Assembly (NCBI GenBank): GCA_003252145.1
Contig: QKDJ01000084.1
Coordinates: forward strand, 1 to 7,317
Length of the DNA: 7,317 nucleotides
Reading direction: 5' to 3'
Source: Azovibrio restrictus
GTDB lineage: Bacteria; Pseudomonadota; Gammaproteobacteria; Burkholderiales; Rhodocyclaceae
Shown: one piece after another, positions 1 through 6,326 of the stretch
Layout of the letters: every line of letters starts with the position of its first letter
Position numbering within the stretch: the stretch's first letter is position 1
Program-made: the position numbers and the translations under genes
Notes under the pieces: generated by a model
Databases searched by the model: none
What the model saw: the letters and a program-made list of their open reading frames with translations, nothing else
Told to the model about the DNA's origin: nothing

Positions 1-1
1 C

Positions 2-730
2 GCGGTGCTGATGCGCCGGGATCCCCCTTTTGATGCCGAGTATGTGACGGCCACCTGGCTGCTGGAGCGGGCTGAGGCGGAAGGGGCGCGGGGGTACAAC
101 AAGCCCCGGGCCTTGCGGGATCACTCGGAAAAGCTGGCCATTGCCGAATTCAATCAATACACGGTACCCACCCTGGTGAGCCGGGATCTGAACCTGATCC
201 AGCATTTCATCGATGAGCAGCGGGATGTGGTGGTGAAGCCCCTGGACGGCATGGGGGGCAGCCAGATCTTCCGTATCCATCGCAATGACTCCAACCGTAA
301 TGCCATCCTGGAAAGCCTGACCCAACTGGGCACCCGGACCATCATGGTGCAGCACTATTTGCAGGAAATCTCCCAGGGGGACAAGCGCATCCTGCTCATT
401 GCCGGCAAGCCCGTGCCCTGGTGTCTGGCACGGATTCCCAAGGCCGGGGAAACCCGGGGCAATCTGGCGGCAGGGGGAACGGGCGTGGCTCAGGAACTGT
501 CCCATCGGGATCGGGAAATTGCCGAGCACCTGGGGCCCATCCTCTGGCAGCGGGGATTACTGATTGTCGGCCTGGATGTGATCGGCGAGCATCTCACGGA
601 AATCAATGTCACCAGTCCCACCTGTATGGTGGAAATTCGTCAGCAGACCGGCTTTGATGCAGCCGGAGCCTGCATTACCGCCCTGGAGCACCTGTGTTCA
701 AGCGCCTCGTCCTCATCCTCTGCACGCTGA
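2..730 (+). CDS. gshB: Glutathione synthetase GshB, 3' part (N-terminus outside window)
   Basis: Glutathione synthetase joins gamma-glutamylcysteine and glycine using ATP, in the cytoplasm, as the second step of glutathione synthesis. The frame is open from base 2, and 242 codons are visible. The family is about 316 residues (E. coli), so roughly 75 N-terminal residues lie upstream and no true start is seen. Recognisable ATP-grasp segments are MRRDPPFDAEY near the visible start, KPLDGMGGSQIF (ATP-binding lysine and glycine-rich loop), GETRGNLAAGG, and LTEINVTSPTC, whose Glu and Asn are Mg/ATP ligands in the family. The C-terminus is odd: it ends in a serine-rich tail (SSASSSSSAR) where the gene overlaps the apbE signal-peptide codons. 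The overlap with apbE is 37 bases, suggesting co-transcription. Identification is firm by similarity to the E. coli protein. Confidence 0.96.
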   Translation, partial: AVLMRRDPPFDAEYVTATWLLERAEAEGARGYNKPRALRDHSEKLAIAEFNQYTVPTLVSRDLNLIQHFIDEQRDVVVKPLDGMGGSQIFRIHRNDSNRNAILESLTQLGTRTIMVQHYLQEISQGDKRILLIAGKPVPWCLARIPKAGETRGNLAAGGTGVAQELSHRDREIAEHLGPILWQRGLLIVGLDVIGEHLTEINVTSPTCMVEIRQQTGFDAAGACITALEHLCSSASSSSSAR

Positions 731-1731
731 TTGGATTGTCCGGCTGTGATCAGCCGCCCCCTCTGGTTCAGCAGGAGTCCTTCGTGTTTGGTACCCGGGT
801 GGAAATCCTGGTGGCCGGGGCGCCGGAAAAACAGGCCAAGGAAGCGGCGGCCGCCGTGTTGCGGGACTTCGACCGCATGCACCGTACCTATCACGCCTGG
901 CAGCCTTCGGAACTGACCCAGGTGAATGAGGCCATTGCCGCAGGGAAATCCATCCGTGTCACCCCGGAAATGAAGGACTTCATGGAAGAAGCCCGGGCTC
1001 TGGCCAAGCAGGGGGAATACCGTTTTGATCCGGGCATCGGCCAGTTGATCCAGCTCTGGGGTTTCCACTCCGACGAATTCAAGCCTCAATTACCGGATCA
1101 AGCTGCTTTGGCGGCCTGGAAGGCTCATCCGGCCTCCATTGCCCAACTGAAGATTGACGGTGAACAGGTGAGCAGCAGCAACCCGGCTCTGGCCCTGGAT
1201 TTTGGCGGCTACCTGAAAGGGGTCGCCCTGGATCGGGCTGCCGCCCTGCTCAAGGCTCAGGGGGTGCGCAATGCCCTGATCAACATCGGCGGCAATGTGA
1301 TGGCCCTGGGGGACAAGTATGGCAAGCCCTGGCGGGTGGGTATCCAGCATCCTCGCCAGCCCGGGCCCATGGCCACCCTGGAATTGCGGGATGGGGAAGC
1401 CATTGGCACCTCCGGGGACTACCAGCGTTACTTCGAGCTGGATGGCCATCGCTATAGCCATCTGCTGGACCCGAGCACCGGCGAACCGGCAGCCCATACC
1501 CAGGCTGTGACCGTACTCATGCCTTCAGGGCCTAAAGCGGGGACCTATTCCGATGCCCTTTCCAAGCCCATTTTCATTGCCGGTCCTGAGCACTGGCAGG
1601 AGGCGGCCAAGGAGATGGGGGCAACCCAGGTGCTGCGAGTGGGCGCAGAAGGGGATATTCAGGTGACCCAGGCCCTGCAGCAGCGCCTGAGCTTCCTGGG
1701 AAAACCGCCGCCCATGACCCTCGTTCCCTGA
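694..1731 (+). CDS. apbE: FAD:protein FMN transferase ApbE, lipoprotein
   Basis: ApbE attaches FMN covalently, from FAD, to threonine or serine of periplasm-facing subunits such as RnfG, NqrC or NosR-type proteins. The start is GTG 694, preceded by GGAG (685-688) with a 5-nt spacer; it gives 345 residues, normal for the family. The N-terminus is a lipoprotein signal: KR, a hydrophobic stretch, then lipobox LSGC with Cys18. Asp19 sits at the +2 position, which in E. coli favours inner-membrane retention; that fits work on membrane redox complexes. Family motifs are LDFGGYLKGVALD (168-180), NIGGNV (197-202), GTSGDYQRYF (238-247), HLLDPSTG (256-263) and the metal-binding-type Asp287 in SDALS. 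The actual substrate is not encoded in the window. Overlap with gshB suggests a shared transcript, though the pathways are not obviously linked. Confidence 0.94.
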   Translation: MFKRLVLILCTLIGLSGCDQPPPLVQQESFVFGTRVEILVAGAPEKQAKEAAAAVLRDFDRMHRTYHAWQPSELTQVNEAIAAGKSIRVTPEMKDFMEEARALAKQGEYRFDPGIGQLIQLWGFHSDEFKPQLPDQAALAAWKAHPASIAQLKIDGEQVSSSNPALALDFGGYLKGVALDRAAALLKAQGVRNALINIGGNVMALGDKYGKPWRVGIQHPRQPGPMATLELRDGEAIGTSGDYQRYFELDGHRYSHLLDPSTGEPAAHTQAVTVLMPSGPKAGTYSDALSKPIFIAGPEHWQEAAKEMGATQVLRVGAEGDIQVTQALQQRLSFLGKPPPMTLVP

Positions 1732-1767
1732 GGAGGTGGGGGGGTGAAATTTACAAGACTTTGGTGA
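1731..1767 (+). other. Orphan Shine-Dalgarno with a seven-codon ORF
   Basis: Directly after the apbE stop lies a perfect AGGAGGT (1731-1737). Six bases later comes GTG 1744, opening MKFTRLW and a TGA at 1765-1767. No known product matches. It may be a remnant of a start site, a leader peptide, or chance in G-rich DNA. It overlaps the region that should hold the promoter of the PTS operon. Confidence 0.25.
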
Positions 1768-1791
1768 TAGTTTCGCTAGAATAGACCCCCC
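1739..1791 (+). repeat. G-tract/C-tract inverted repeat between apbE and the PTS operon
   Basis: GGGGGGT (1739-1745) is the exact reverse complement of ACCCCCC (1785-1791), with a 39-base loop that contains the candidate -10 box. The loop is long for a terminator and only a short TTCC follows, so a terminator role for apbE is doubtful. The C-tract would fall close to the predicted transcription start. Confidence 0.35.
1777..1782 (+). promoter_or_regulatory. Candidate -10 box for the PTS operon
   Basis: TAGAAT matches the sigma70 -10 consensus at five of six bases and lies 28 bases before the EIIA start codon. No good -35 hexamer sits at 16-18 bases; TTTACA (1750-1755) is 21 bases away, too far for standard spacing. 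It would give a leader of about 20 nt. The call is tentative. Confidence 0.35.
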
Positions 1792-1809
1792 TTCCGACGA
1801 TATGCACCC

Positions 1810-2202
1810 ATGATCGGTATCCTGCTCGTAACCCACGGCACCATGGGCGAAGCCCTACTGCAAAACGTCTGCCACGTCCTCAACAAGCGGCCTCCTTTGA
1901 TGGACCAGTTGGGTGTGGCGGCCCAGGATGATCCTCTGGATATTCTGCCCCTGGCCCATCGCCTGCTGGCCGAGGTGAACGAAGGGGATGGCGTGCTGGT
2001 GATGACAGACATTTATGGTGCTACGCCAGCCAATGTGGCCATCAAGTTGCTGCAGCCCGGAGTGATCGAAGGGGTGGCCGGGGTCAATCTACCCATGTTG
2101 TTGCGGGCTTTGACCTATCGGGAAAAGGGTATGGAAACCATGCTGACCAAGGCCGTCAGCGGCGCCCGGGATGGGGTGTTGAATATGTTGAAGGACATTT
2201 GA
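1810..2202 (+). CDS. PTS EIIA component, mannose/fructose (ManX-type) family
   Basis: This is a 130-residue cytoplasmic single-domain EIIA of the mannose superfamily. Such proteins accept phosphate from phospho-HPr on a histidine. The N-terminus MIGILLVTHG carries the expected His9, and TDIYGATPAN has Asp67, equivalent to the conserved Asp67 of E. coli ManX. No IIB or permease domain follows, unlike the fused E. coli ManX, so a regulatory role is more likely than sugar transport. Start ATG 1810 is fixed by the family N-terminus, but no Shine-Dalgarno is visible upstream. An out-of-frame ATG at 1802 opens a three-codon ORF ending in the TGA that overlaps this start (ATGA). The gene's stop overlaps the HPr start by one base (TGATG). 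It is often annotated as ManX-like; the exact regulatory target is unknown. Confidence 0.9.
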   Translation: MIGILLVTHGTMGEALLQNVCHVLNKRPPLMDQLGVAAQDDPLDILPLAHRLLAEVNEGDGVLVMTDIYGATPANVAIKLLQPGVIEGVAGVNLPMLLRALTYREKGMETMLTKAVSGARDGVLNMLKDI

Positions 2203-2471
2203 TGCTGCGCAAGGAAGTGGGAATCATCAATAAGCTGGGCTTGCATGCCCGGGCATCGGCCAAGCTGACCCAGCTGGCAGGCAAGTTTTCCTGCGAAGTC
2301 TGGATGGAGCGCAATGGCAAGCGGATCAATGCAAAAAGCATCATGGGCGTTATGATGCTGGCAGCAGGCAAGGGCAGTACCGTCACCCTGGAAACCGAAG
2401 GGGGTGACGAGGCAGAAGCCATGGACGCCCTGGAAGCCTTGATTGCAGACCGTTTTGGAGAAGGTGAGTGA
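2202..2471 (+). CDS. ptsH: HPr phosphocarrier protein
   Basis: HPr relays phosphate from Enzyme I to EIIA proteins in the cytoplasm. With start ATG 2202 the protein has 89 residues, and the catalytic GLHARAS places His15 and Arg17 exactly at the family positions. AAGGA (2191-2195) sits 6 bases upstream of this ATG; a TTG at 2199 is in frame but less likely. The second key site, Ser46 in AKSIMG, is also at its standard position. That serine is the target of HPr kinase/phosphorylase in bacteria that have HprK, and many betaproteobacteria do; hprK itself is not in this window. The gene is coupled to EIIA by TGATG and to ptsI by GTGA. Confidence 0.96.
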   Translation: MLRKEVGIINKLGLHARASAKLTQLAGKFSCEVWMERNGKRINAKSIMGVMMLAAGKGSTVTLETEGGDEAEAMDALEALIADRFGEGE

Positions 2472-4210
2472 GTTTTACCCTACATGGCCTGGGTGTTTCG
2501 GGTGGCATTGCCATCGGCAGGGCCATGCTCATGTCCCACGCCACCCTGGAGGTGGCTCACCTGACCATTGCCCCCCGTTTGGTGGAGAAGGAAGTGGAGC
2601 GCTTTGAGCATGCGCTTCAGACCGTGCGCAGCGAACTGGCGGCCATCAAGGAAAATGCGGAGCATGCACCCGCCGAGTTGGGCGCCTTCATTGACCTGCA
2701 CGCCATGTTCCTGGCCGACCCGGAACTGGTGGAAGTGCCCAAACAGTTGATCCGTGAGCGTCGCTGCAATGCGGAATGGGCCCTGGTGCAACAGATGGAG
2801 CACCTGGTCGAGCAGTTTGAACAGTTTGATGATCCCTACCTGCGGGAACGTAAGTTCGATGTGGTTCAGGTGGTGGAACGGGTGGTCAAGGAACTCATGG
2901 GACACCCGGGTCGAGCCTTGCTGAAAAAAGCCAAGGCGGTGACCGAGGAAAACCTGATCGTGGTGGCCCACGATCTGTCGCCAGCTGATGTGATTGCCTT
3001 CAAGGAACACCGCTTCGCTTCCTTCGTTACCGACGTGGGGGGCGCGACTTCCCATACGGCCATTCTGGCCCGCAGCATGGCGATTCCCGCCATTGTGGGC
3101 CTTTCCAGCGCTCGGTCCCTGATCCGTGACGATGAGCTCTTGATCGTGGATGGCTACCGGGGCGTGCTGATCGTCAATCCTGACGACCGGGTCCTGGATG
3201 AATACCTGATCCGCAAGGAGCAGATCGAGCTGGAGCGCACCAAGCTGCGCCGGCTCAAGTCCGCCCCTTCGGAGACCCTGGATGAAGTGCCCATCAGCCT
3301 CCAGGCCAATATCGAATTGCCGGTGGATGCCAAGGAGGCACTGGAGTCGGGGGCAGACGGCATCGGCCTGTTCCGGACGGAATTCCTCTTCCTGGGACGT
3401 GGCGACATGCCTTCCGAAGAGGAACAGTTCGAGGCCTATAAAAAGGTGGTCAAGGCCATGGATGGCCGGCCGGTCACGATCCGGACCTTTGACCTGGGGG
3501 GCGACAAGTCCCTGGATATGCAGCGTACCCAGACCAATCCGGCCCTGGGGCGGCGGGCCATCCGCCTATCCCTGGCTGAGCCCAAGATGTTCCACCTGCA
3601 GTTGCGGGCCATCCTGCGGGCCTCCCGGTTTGGCAAGGTGAAGCTGCTGATTCCCATGCTCTCCCACGCCCACCAGATTGACGCCACCCTGGCGGCTGTG
3701 GAGCAGGCCAAGTCCAGCCTGCGGGGCGAAAAGATTCTCTTCGATGAAAACATCGAGGTGGGGGGCATGATTGAAATTCCCGGGGCAGCCCTGGCCGTGG
3801 GCATGTTCCTGCGCCGTCTGAATTTCCTCTCCATCGGTACCAATGACCTGATCCAGTACACCCTGGCCATCGACCGGACCGATGAACAGGTGGCCAGTCT
3901 TTACGATCCCCTGCACCCAGCGGTACTGATGCTGGTGGCCCATACCATCACCAGTGCCGAGAAAGCGGGTATTCCCGTGTCCGTGTGCGGTGAAATGGCC
4001 GGGGCACCCAAGTTCACCCGTTTGTTGCTGGGCATGGGGCTACGTAGCTTTTCCATGCATCCGTCCCAGGTGCTGGAAGTGAAGAGCCGGGTCCTGCAGG
4101 CGGACGTGAATGAGCTGGCTCCCCTGGTGCGTCGTATCCTGCGCCTGGATGAAACCGGGAAAATCCGCGAGGCGGTGGACCGGCTCAACATGCCGCCTGC
4201 TCCGGCCTGA
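2468..4210 (+). CDS. ptsI: Phosphoenolpyruvate-protein phosphotransferase (PTS Enzyme I)
   Basis: Enzyme I takes phosphate from phosphoenolpyruvate and passes it to HPr. The start is GTG 2468, overlapping the ptsH stop by four bases (GTGA), with GGAGAAGG at 2457-2464. It is 580 residues, the usual length. Domain order is the N-terminal HPr-binding/helical domain (about 5-150), the phosphohistidine domain with GGATSHTAILARS (His196), and the C-terminal PEP-binding barrel (about 260-545). Active-site residues corresponding to E. coli Enzyme I are Arg303 in LFRTEF, Arg339 in TIRTFDLGGDK, Glu436 in MIEIPGA, Asp460 in IGTNDLIQY and Cys507 in VCGEMAG. Every key residue is present, so the enzyme should be active. 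It is the last gene of the EIIA-HPr-EI operon; no U-tract terminator follows before the metX promoter. Confidence 0.97.
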   Translation: MSFTLHGLGVSGGIAIGRAMLMSHATLEVAHLTIAPRLVEKEVERFEHALQTVRSELAAIKENAEHAPAELGAFIDLHAMFLADPELVEVPKQLIRERRCNAEWALVQQMEHLVEQFEQFDDPYLRERKFDVVQVVERVVKELMGHPGRALLKKAKAVTEENLIVVAHDLSPADVIAFKEHRFASFVTDVGGATSHTAILARSMAIPAIVGLSSARSLIRDDELLIVDGYRGVLIVNPDDRVLDEYLIRKEQIELERTKLRRLKSAPSETLDEVPISLQANIELPVDAKEALESGADGIGLFRTEFLFLGRGDMPSEEEQFEAYKKVVKAMDGRPVTIRTFDLGGDKSLDMQRTQTNPALGRRAIRLSLAEPKMFHLQLRAILRASRFGKVKLLIPMLSHAHQIDATLAAVEQAKSSLRGEKILFDENIEVGGMIEIPGAALAVGMFLRRLNFLSIGTNDLIQYTLAIDRTDEQVASLYDPLHPAVLMLVAHTITSAEKAGIPVSVCGEMAGAPKFTRLLLGMGLRSFSMHPSQVLEVKSRVLQADVNELAPLVRRILRLDETGKIREAVDRLNMPPAPA

Positions 4211-4239
4211 TTGACTTTTACCGGGGGGGTGGTTACTGT
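4211..4239 (+). promoter_or_regulatory. Sigma70-like promoter of metX
   Basis: TTGACT (4211-4216) is a five-of-six match to the -35 consensus. A 17-base spacer leads to TACTGT (4234-4239), which keeps the three key -10 bases T1, A2 and T6. Transcription would begin near 4246, where CCCGA-TGTT-TCGGG (4246-4259) can form a small 5' hairpin touching the riboswitch P1 stem. It starts at the base after the ptsI stop. Confidence 0.6.
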
Positions 4240-4258
4240 TGCCTTCCCGATGTTTCGG

Positions 4259-4312
4259 GGCGCCATTTTGAACTCAGCTTGCAGGGCGCCATACAAATAC
4301 AGCTAAAGCGAG
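4259..4312 (+). ncRNA. SAM-II (metA/SAM-alpha type) riboswitch aptamer upstream of metX
   Basis: SAM-II aptamers are compact H-type pseudoknots that bind S-adenosylmethionine. P1 is GGCGCC (4259-4264) paired with GGCGCC (4285-4290). The loop contains the family-typical CTTGCAG (4278-4284). After an A/U-rich linker comes GCTAAAGCGAGG (4302-4313), matching the conserved 3' GCUAAA-type motif. The pseudoknot can be read directly: CTC (4273-4275) and GCTT (4277-4280) pair with GAG (4310-4312) and AAGC (4306-4309), with A4276 bulged. Placement before metX, a methionine-pathway gene, fits. SAM-II is best known from alphaproteobacteria. The call rests on motif and structure recognition; no covariance-model search was run. 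Confidence 0.88.
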
Positions 4313-4337
4313 GACCCAGACCCAGTCCCGCTTTGGC
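4302..4337 (+). promoter_or_regulatory. Antiterminator hairpin of the metX riboswitch
   Basis: GCTAAAGCG (4302-4310) pairs with CGCTTTGGC (4329-4337) over nine pairs including one U-G. After bulged A4311, GGAC (4312-4315) pairs with GTCC (4325-4328), closing a nine-base loop. This 13-pair helix uses the aptamer's 3' pseudoknot strand and also part of the terminator's 5' arm. It therefore excludes both the SAM-bound fold and the terminator, as expected of the SAM-free, gene-on state. Confidence 0.72.
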
Positions 4338-4355
4338 CGACTGGGTTTTTGTTTT
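4320..4355 (+). terminator. Intrinsic terminator (attenuator) in the metX leader
   Basis: ACCCAGTC (4320-4327) pairs with GACTGGGT (4339-4346), eight perfect base pairs, with an 11-base loop. It is followed by TTTTGTTTT (4347-4355), directly before the metX Shine-Dalgarno. The loop holds the CGCTTT half of the competing antiterminator. This is the gene-off element of the SAM-II switch and may also stop read-through from ptsI. Confidence 0.88.
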
Positions 4356-4363
4356 GGAGCATC

Positions 4364-5497
4364 ATGAACGATCCACGATCCGTGGGCCTTGTCGTCCCCC
4401 AGACGGCCAGGTTCGACAAAGTACTGGAGCTGACCAGCGGAGCCAGTCTGCCCGGCTTCGAGCTGGTCTATGAAACCTACGGCACCCTAAATGCCGCCCG
4501 CAGCAATGCGGTGCTGGTCTGCCATGCCTTGTCCGGCAGCCACCATGTGGCGGGCTTTTACGATGCCGAGGAGCCGGAAAAAACGGCCGGTTGGTGGGAT
4601 AACCTGGTGGGTCCGGGCAAGCCTCTCGATACCAACAAATTCTTTGTGGTTGGGGTGAACAATCTGGGGAGCTGCTATGGCTCCACCGGCCCCATGTCCG
4701 TGAATCCCGAAACCGGCAAACCCTATGGGGCGGATTTTCCCCTGGTGACCGTAGCGGATTGGGTCAAGGCACAAGCCTGGCTATCCGACCGCCTGGGTAT
4801 TGATACTTGGGCCGCCGTGGTAGGGGGTTCCCTGGGGGGCATGCAGGCCCTGGAATGGACCCTGGCCTATCCGGAGCGGGTGCGCCATGGGGTGATCATC
4901 GCCTCGGCGCCTAAGCTTTCTGCCCAGAATATCGCCTTCAACGAGGTGGCCCGCCAGGCCATCCTGTCGGACCCGGACTTTCACGGAGGCCATTATTACG
5001 AGCACGGTGTAGTGCCCCGTAATGGCCTGCGTCTGGCCCGCATGGTAGGCCATATCACCTATCTCTCCGACGATCAGATGGCGGAGAAATTCGGCCGCCA
5101 GTTGCGTCACGGGGAGCATCGCTTCAATTACGACGTGGAATTCGAGATCGAGTCCTACCTGCGCTATCAGGGGGACAAGTTTGCCGGCTTCTTCGATGCC
5201 AACACCTATCTGCTGACCACTAAGGCTCTGGACTACTTCGATCCGGCTTTTGCTTATGGTGGCGATTTGAGGGCAGCTCTGGCTCGGGCCAAGGCTGACT
5301 TCTTTGTGGCGTCCTTCACCACGGATTGGCGTTTTGCCCCAGAGCGCAGCCGGGAAATCGTCTACGCCCTGCTGCATAACGGACGCAAGGTCAGTTATGC
5401 GGAGGTGGAGTGCGATGCGGGCCACGACTCTTTCCTGCTGGACTCGCCGCATTACCACGCAGCCCTGGGCGCCTATCTGGAAGGTATTGTCCTATGA
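4364..5497 (+). CDS. metX: Homoserine O-acyltransferase MetX (probably succinyltransferase)
   Basis: MetX acylates homoserine at its hydroxyl, the committed step toward methionine, in the cytoplasm. Start ATG 4364 has GGAG at 4356-4359 and gives 377 residues, normal for the family; an in-frame TTG at 4349 lies within the terminator U-tract and is rejected. It is an alpha/beta hydrolase fold: [11 protein letters not shown] after strand 3, the nucleophile elbow GGSLGGMQ (Ser156), Asp321 in [11 protein letters not shown], and His354 in GHDSFLL complete the catalytic triad. [12 protein letters not shown] (99-110) is the family oxyanion/substrate region. Proteobacterial MetX proteins paired with MetW are often succinyltransferases rather than acetyltransferases; sequence alone does not settle which here. 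It is controlled by the SAM-II leader and overlaps metW by four bases (ATGA). Confidence 0.95.
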   Translation: MNDPRSVGLVVPQTARFDKVLELTSGASLPGFELVYETYGTLNAARSNAVLVCHALSGSHHVAGFYDAEEPEKTAGWWDNLVGPGKPLDTNKFFVVGVNNLGSCYGSTGPMSVNPETGKPYGADFPLVTVADWVKAQAWLSDRLGIDTWAAVVGGSLGGMQALEWTLAYPERVRHGVIIASAPKLSAQNIAFNEVARQAILSDPDFHGGHYYEHGVVPRNGLRLARMVGHITYLSDDQMAEKFGRQLRHGEHRFNYDVEFEIESYLRYQGDKFAGFFDANTYLLTTKALDYFDPAFAYGGDLRAALARAKADFFVASFTTDWRFAPERSREIVYALLHNGRKVSYAEVECDAGHDSFLLDSPHYHAALGAYLEGIVL

Positions 5498-6102
5498 CGC
5501 TTTACGGTCGTTTCGATTTTGACTGCATCGCCCGCTGGATTACTCCCGGCGAACGGGTGCTGGACCTGGGTTGTGGTGATGGGGCCTTGCTGAAGTTTCT
5601 ACAGCAGGAAAAGGCGATCCATGGGTACGGCGTGGAATTGGATCCGGGCAACGTCTCGGCCTGTATCGCCAATGGGGTCAATGTGCTGCAGTTCGACCTG
5701 GAGCGTGGGCTATCCGGGTTTGAGGATGACTCCTTTGATCATGTGATCATGTCCCTTTCCCTGCAGACCGTGCGCCATACGGTGCCCTTGCTGAAAGAGA
5801 TGCTGCGGGTGGGTCATGAGGCGGTGGTGTCCTTCCCCAATTTTGCCTACAAGCCTCACCGGGAAGCCATTGCAGCCGGGCACATGCCGGTTTCCAAACA
5901 TTTGCCCTATGACTGGTATGACTCGCCCAACGTGCGCTTCTTTACCATCGCTGATTTCGACGCCTTGTGCGCCGAACAGGGCATACAGGTGAGGGAGCGC
6001 GTGGCCTTCGCTGAAGGCGTGGAGGTCAGCGAAGACCCCAATCTCAACGGGGAACTGGCCTTGTATCGCCTGGGCCGTCTGGGCTCAGGGACGGGCGTCT
6101 GA
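5494..6102 (+). CDS. metW: Methionine biosynthesis protein MetW
   Basis: MetW is a methyltransferase-fold partner of MetX; in other proteobacteria the pair is conserved and MetW has been reported to be needed for full MetX activity. Start ATG 5494 overlaps the metX stop as ATGA, with AAGG (5481-5484) upstream; the open frame extends further 5' inside metX but without support. It has 202 residues, the usual size. The class I SAM-binding motif VLDLGCGDG is at 22-30, and the acidic strand-2 end GVELD at 46-50. Typical MetW segments follow: [11 protein letters not shown] (113-123) and [15 protein letters not shown] (137-151). It probably shares the SAM-controlled transcript with metX. Confidence 0.95.
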   Translation: MTLYGRFDFDCIARWITPGERVLDLGCGDGALLKFLQQEKAIHGYGVELDPGNVSACIANGVNVLQFDLERGLSGFEDDSFDHVIMSLSLQTVRHTVPLLKEMLRVGHEAVVSFPNFAYKPHREAIAAGHMPVSKHLPYDWYDSPNVRFFTIADFDALCAEQGIQVRERVAFAEGVEVSEDPNLNGELALYRLGRLGSGTGV

Positions 6103-6105
6103 TGC

Positions 6106-6136
6106 AGAGGTCCCGGTTACTTCCGGGACTTCTTCC
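6106..6136 (+). terminator. Probable terminator of metX-metW
   Basis: An 11-pair stem, AGAGGTCCCGG (6106-6116) with CCGGGACTTCT (6123-6133), closes a six-base loop TTACTT four bases after the metW stop. It has one G-U pair. The downstream tract is pyrimidine-rich but poor in uninterrupted T, so strength is uncertain. Confidence 0.6.
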
Positions 6137-6142
6137 ACAATA

Positions 6143-6174
6143 GGTCTGGCCTCCGGCAAGCGGGCGGCCAGACC
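6143..6174. repeat. Perfect 9-bp inverted repeat downstream of metW
   Basis: GGTCTGGCC (6143-6151) and GGCCAGACC (6166-6174) are exact reverse complements. The 14-base loop can extend by CCG/CGG (6153-6155 with 6161-6163). No T-tract follows on either strand. It may be a second, Rho-type stop, a REP-like element, or part of the prophage junction. Confidence 0.55.
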
Positions 6175-6219
6175 GGTAAGGGGAAGTGAGATATTCACAG
6201 GGAACCCAGCGCGATAATT

Positions 6220-6260
6220 CTGGGATATAGCGGGCGGTACTGGGATTTATCGGGCGGGAC
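6220..6260. repeat. Tandem pair of 20-bp direct repeats, possible mobile-element end
   Basis: Two adjacent units begin TGGGATATAGCGGGC (6221-6240) and TGGGATTTATCGGGC (6241-6260), agree at 17 of 20 bases, and are both preceded by C. Their helical-scale spacing resembles multiple transposase-binding sites at the ends of Mu-like phages or IS21-family elements. They lie between chromosomal metW and phage genes. Read on the minus strand, TGTCCCGCCCG from 6261 looks like a TG-starting element terminus. The family is not decided. Confidence 0.5.
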
Positions 6261-6292
6261 ACTGAAACAGACTTTACCAGTGGAAAACACAG

Positions 6293-6313
6293 CGGCGCCA
6301 CAAAAACGCGCCG
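6293..6313 (-). terminator. Weak hairpin after the gpG-like gene
   Basis: CGGCGC (6293-6298) and GCGCCG (6308-6313) pair over six bases with a nine-base loop. On the minus strand this lies 14 bases past the gpG stop and is followed by CTGTGTTTT. The stem is short and the T-run is displaced, so termination is only possible. Confidence 0.3.
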
Positions 6314-6326
6314 GGGATTTCCGATT

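Noticed and set aside
640..1089. 149-codon minus-strand ORF opposite gshB/apbE
   Set aside because: It is antisense to two confidently identified genes and resembles no known protein; such shadows are common in GC-rich DNA.
4246..4259. CCCGA-TGTT-TCGGG hairpin as the ptsI terminator
   Set aside because: There is no T-tract after it and the stem is five pairs; it more likely forms the 5' end of the metX leader.
4349..4363. TTG start adding five residues to MetX
   Set aside because: It lies in the U-tract of the attenuator, upstream of the GGAG that serves ATG 4364.
5410..5493. Upstream extension of metW (28 extra codons)
   Set aside because: The region codes for the metX C-terminus in another frame. 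The ATG at 5494 has the family N-terminus and an ATGA overlap.
6205..6224. CCCAG/CTGGG short inverted repeat
   Set aside because: Five base pairs around a ten-base loop, overlapping the tandem repeat; too weak to name separately.
6044..6301. 85-codon minus-strand ORF spanning the end of metW and the junction
   Set aside because: It overlaps the well-supported metW 3' end, crosses both hairpins, and shows no recognisable family or start signal.
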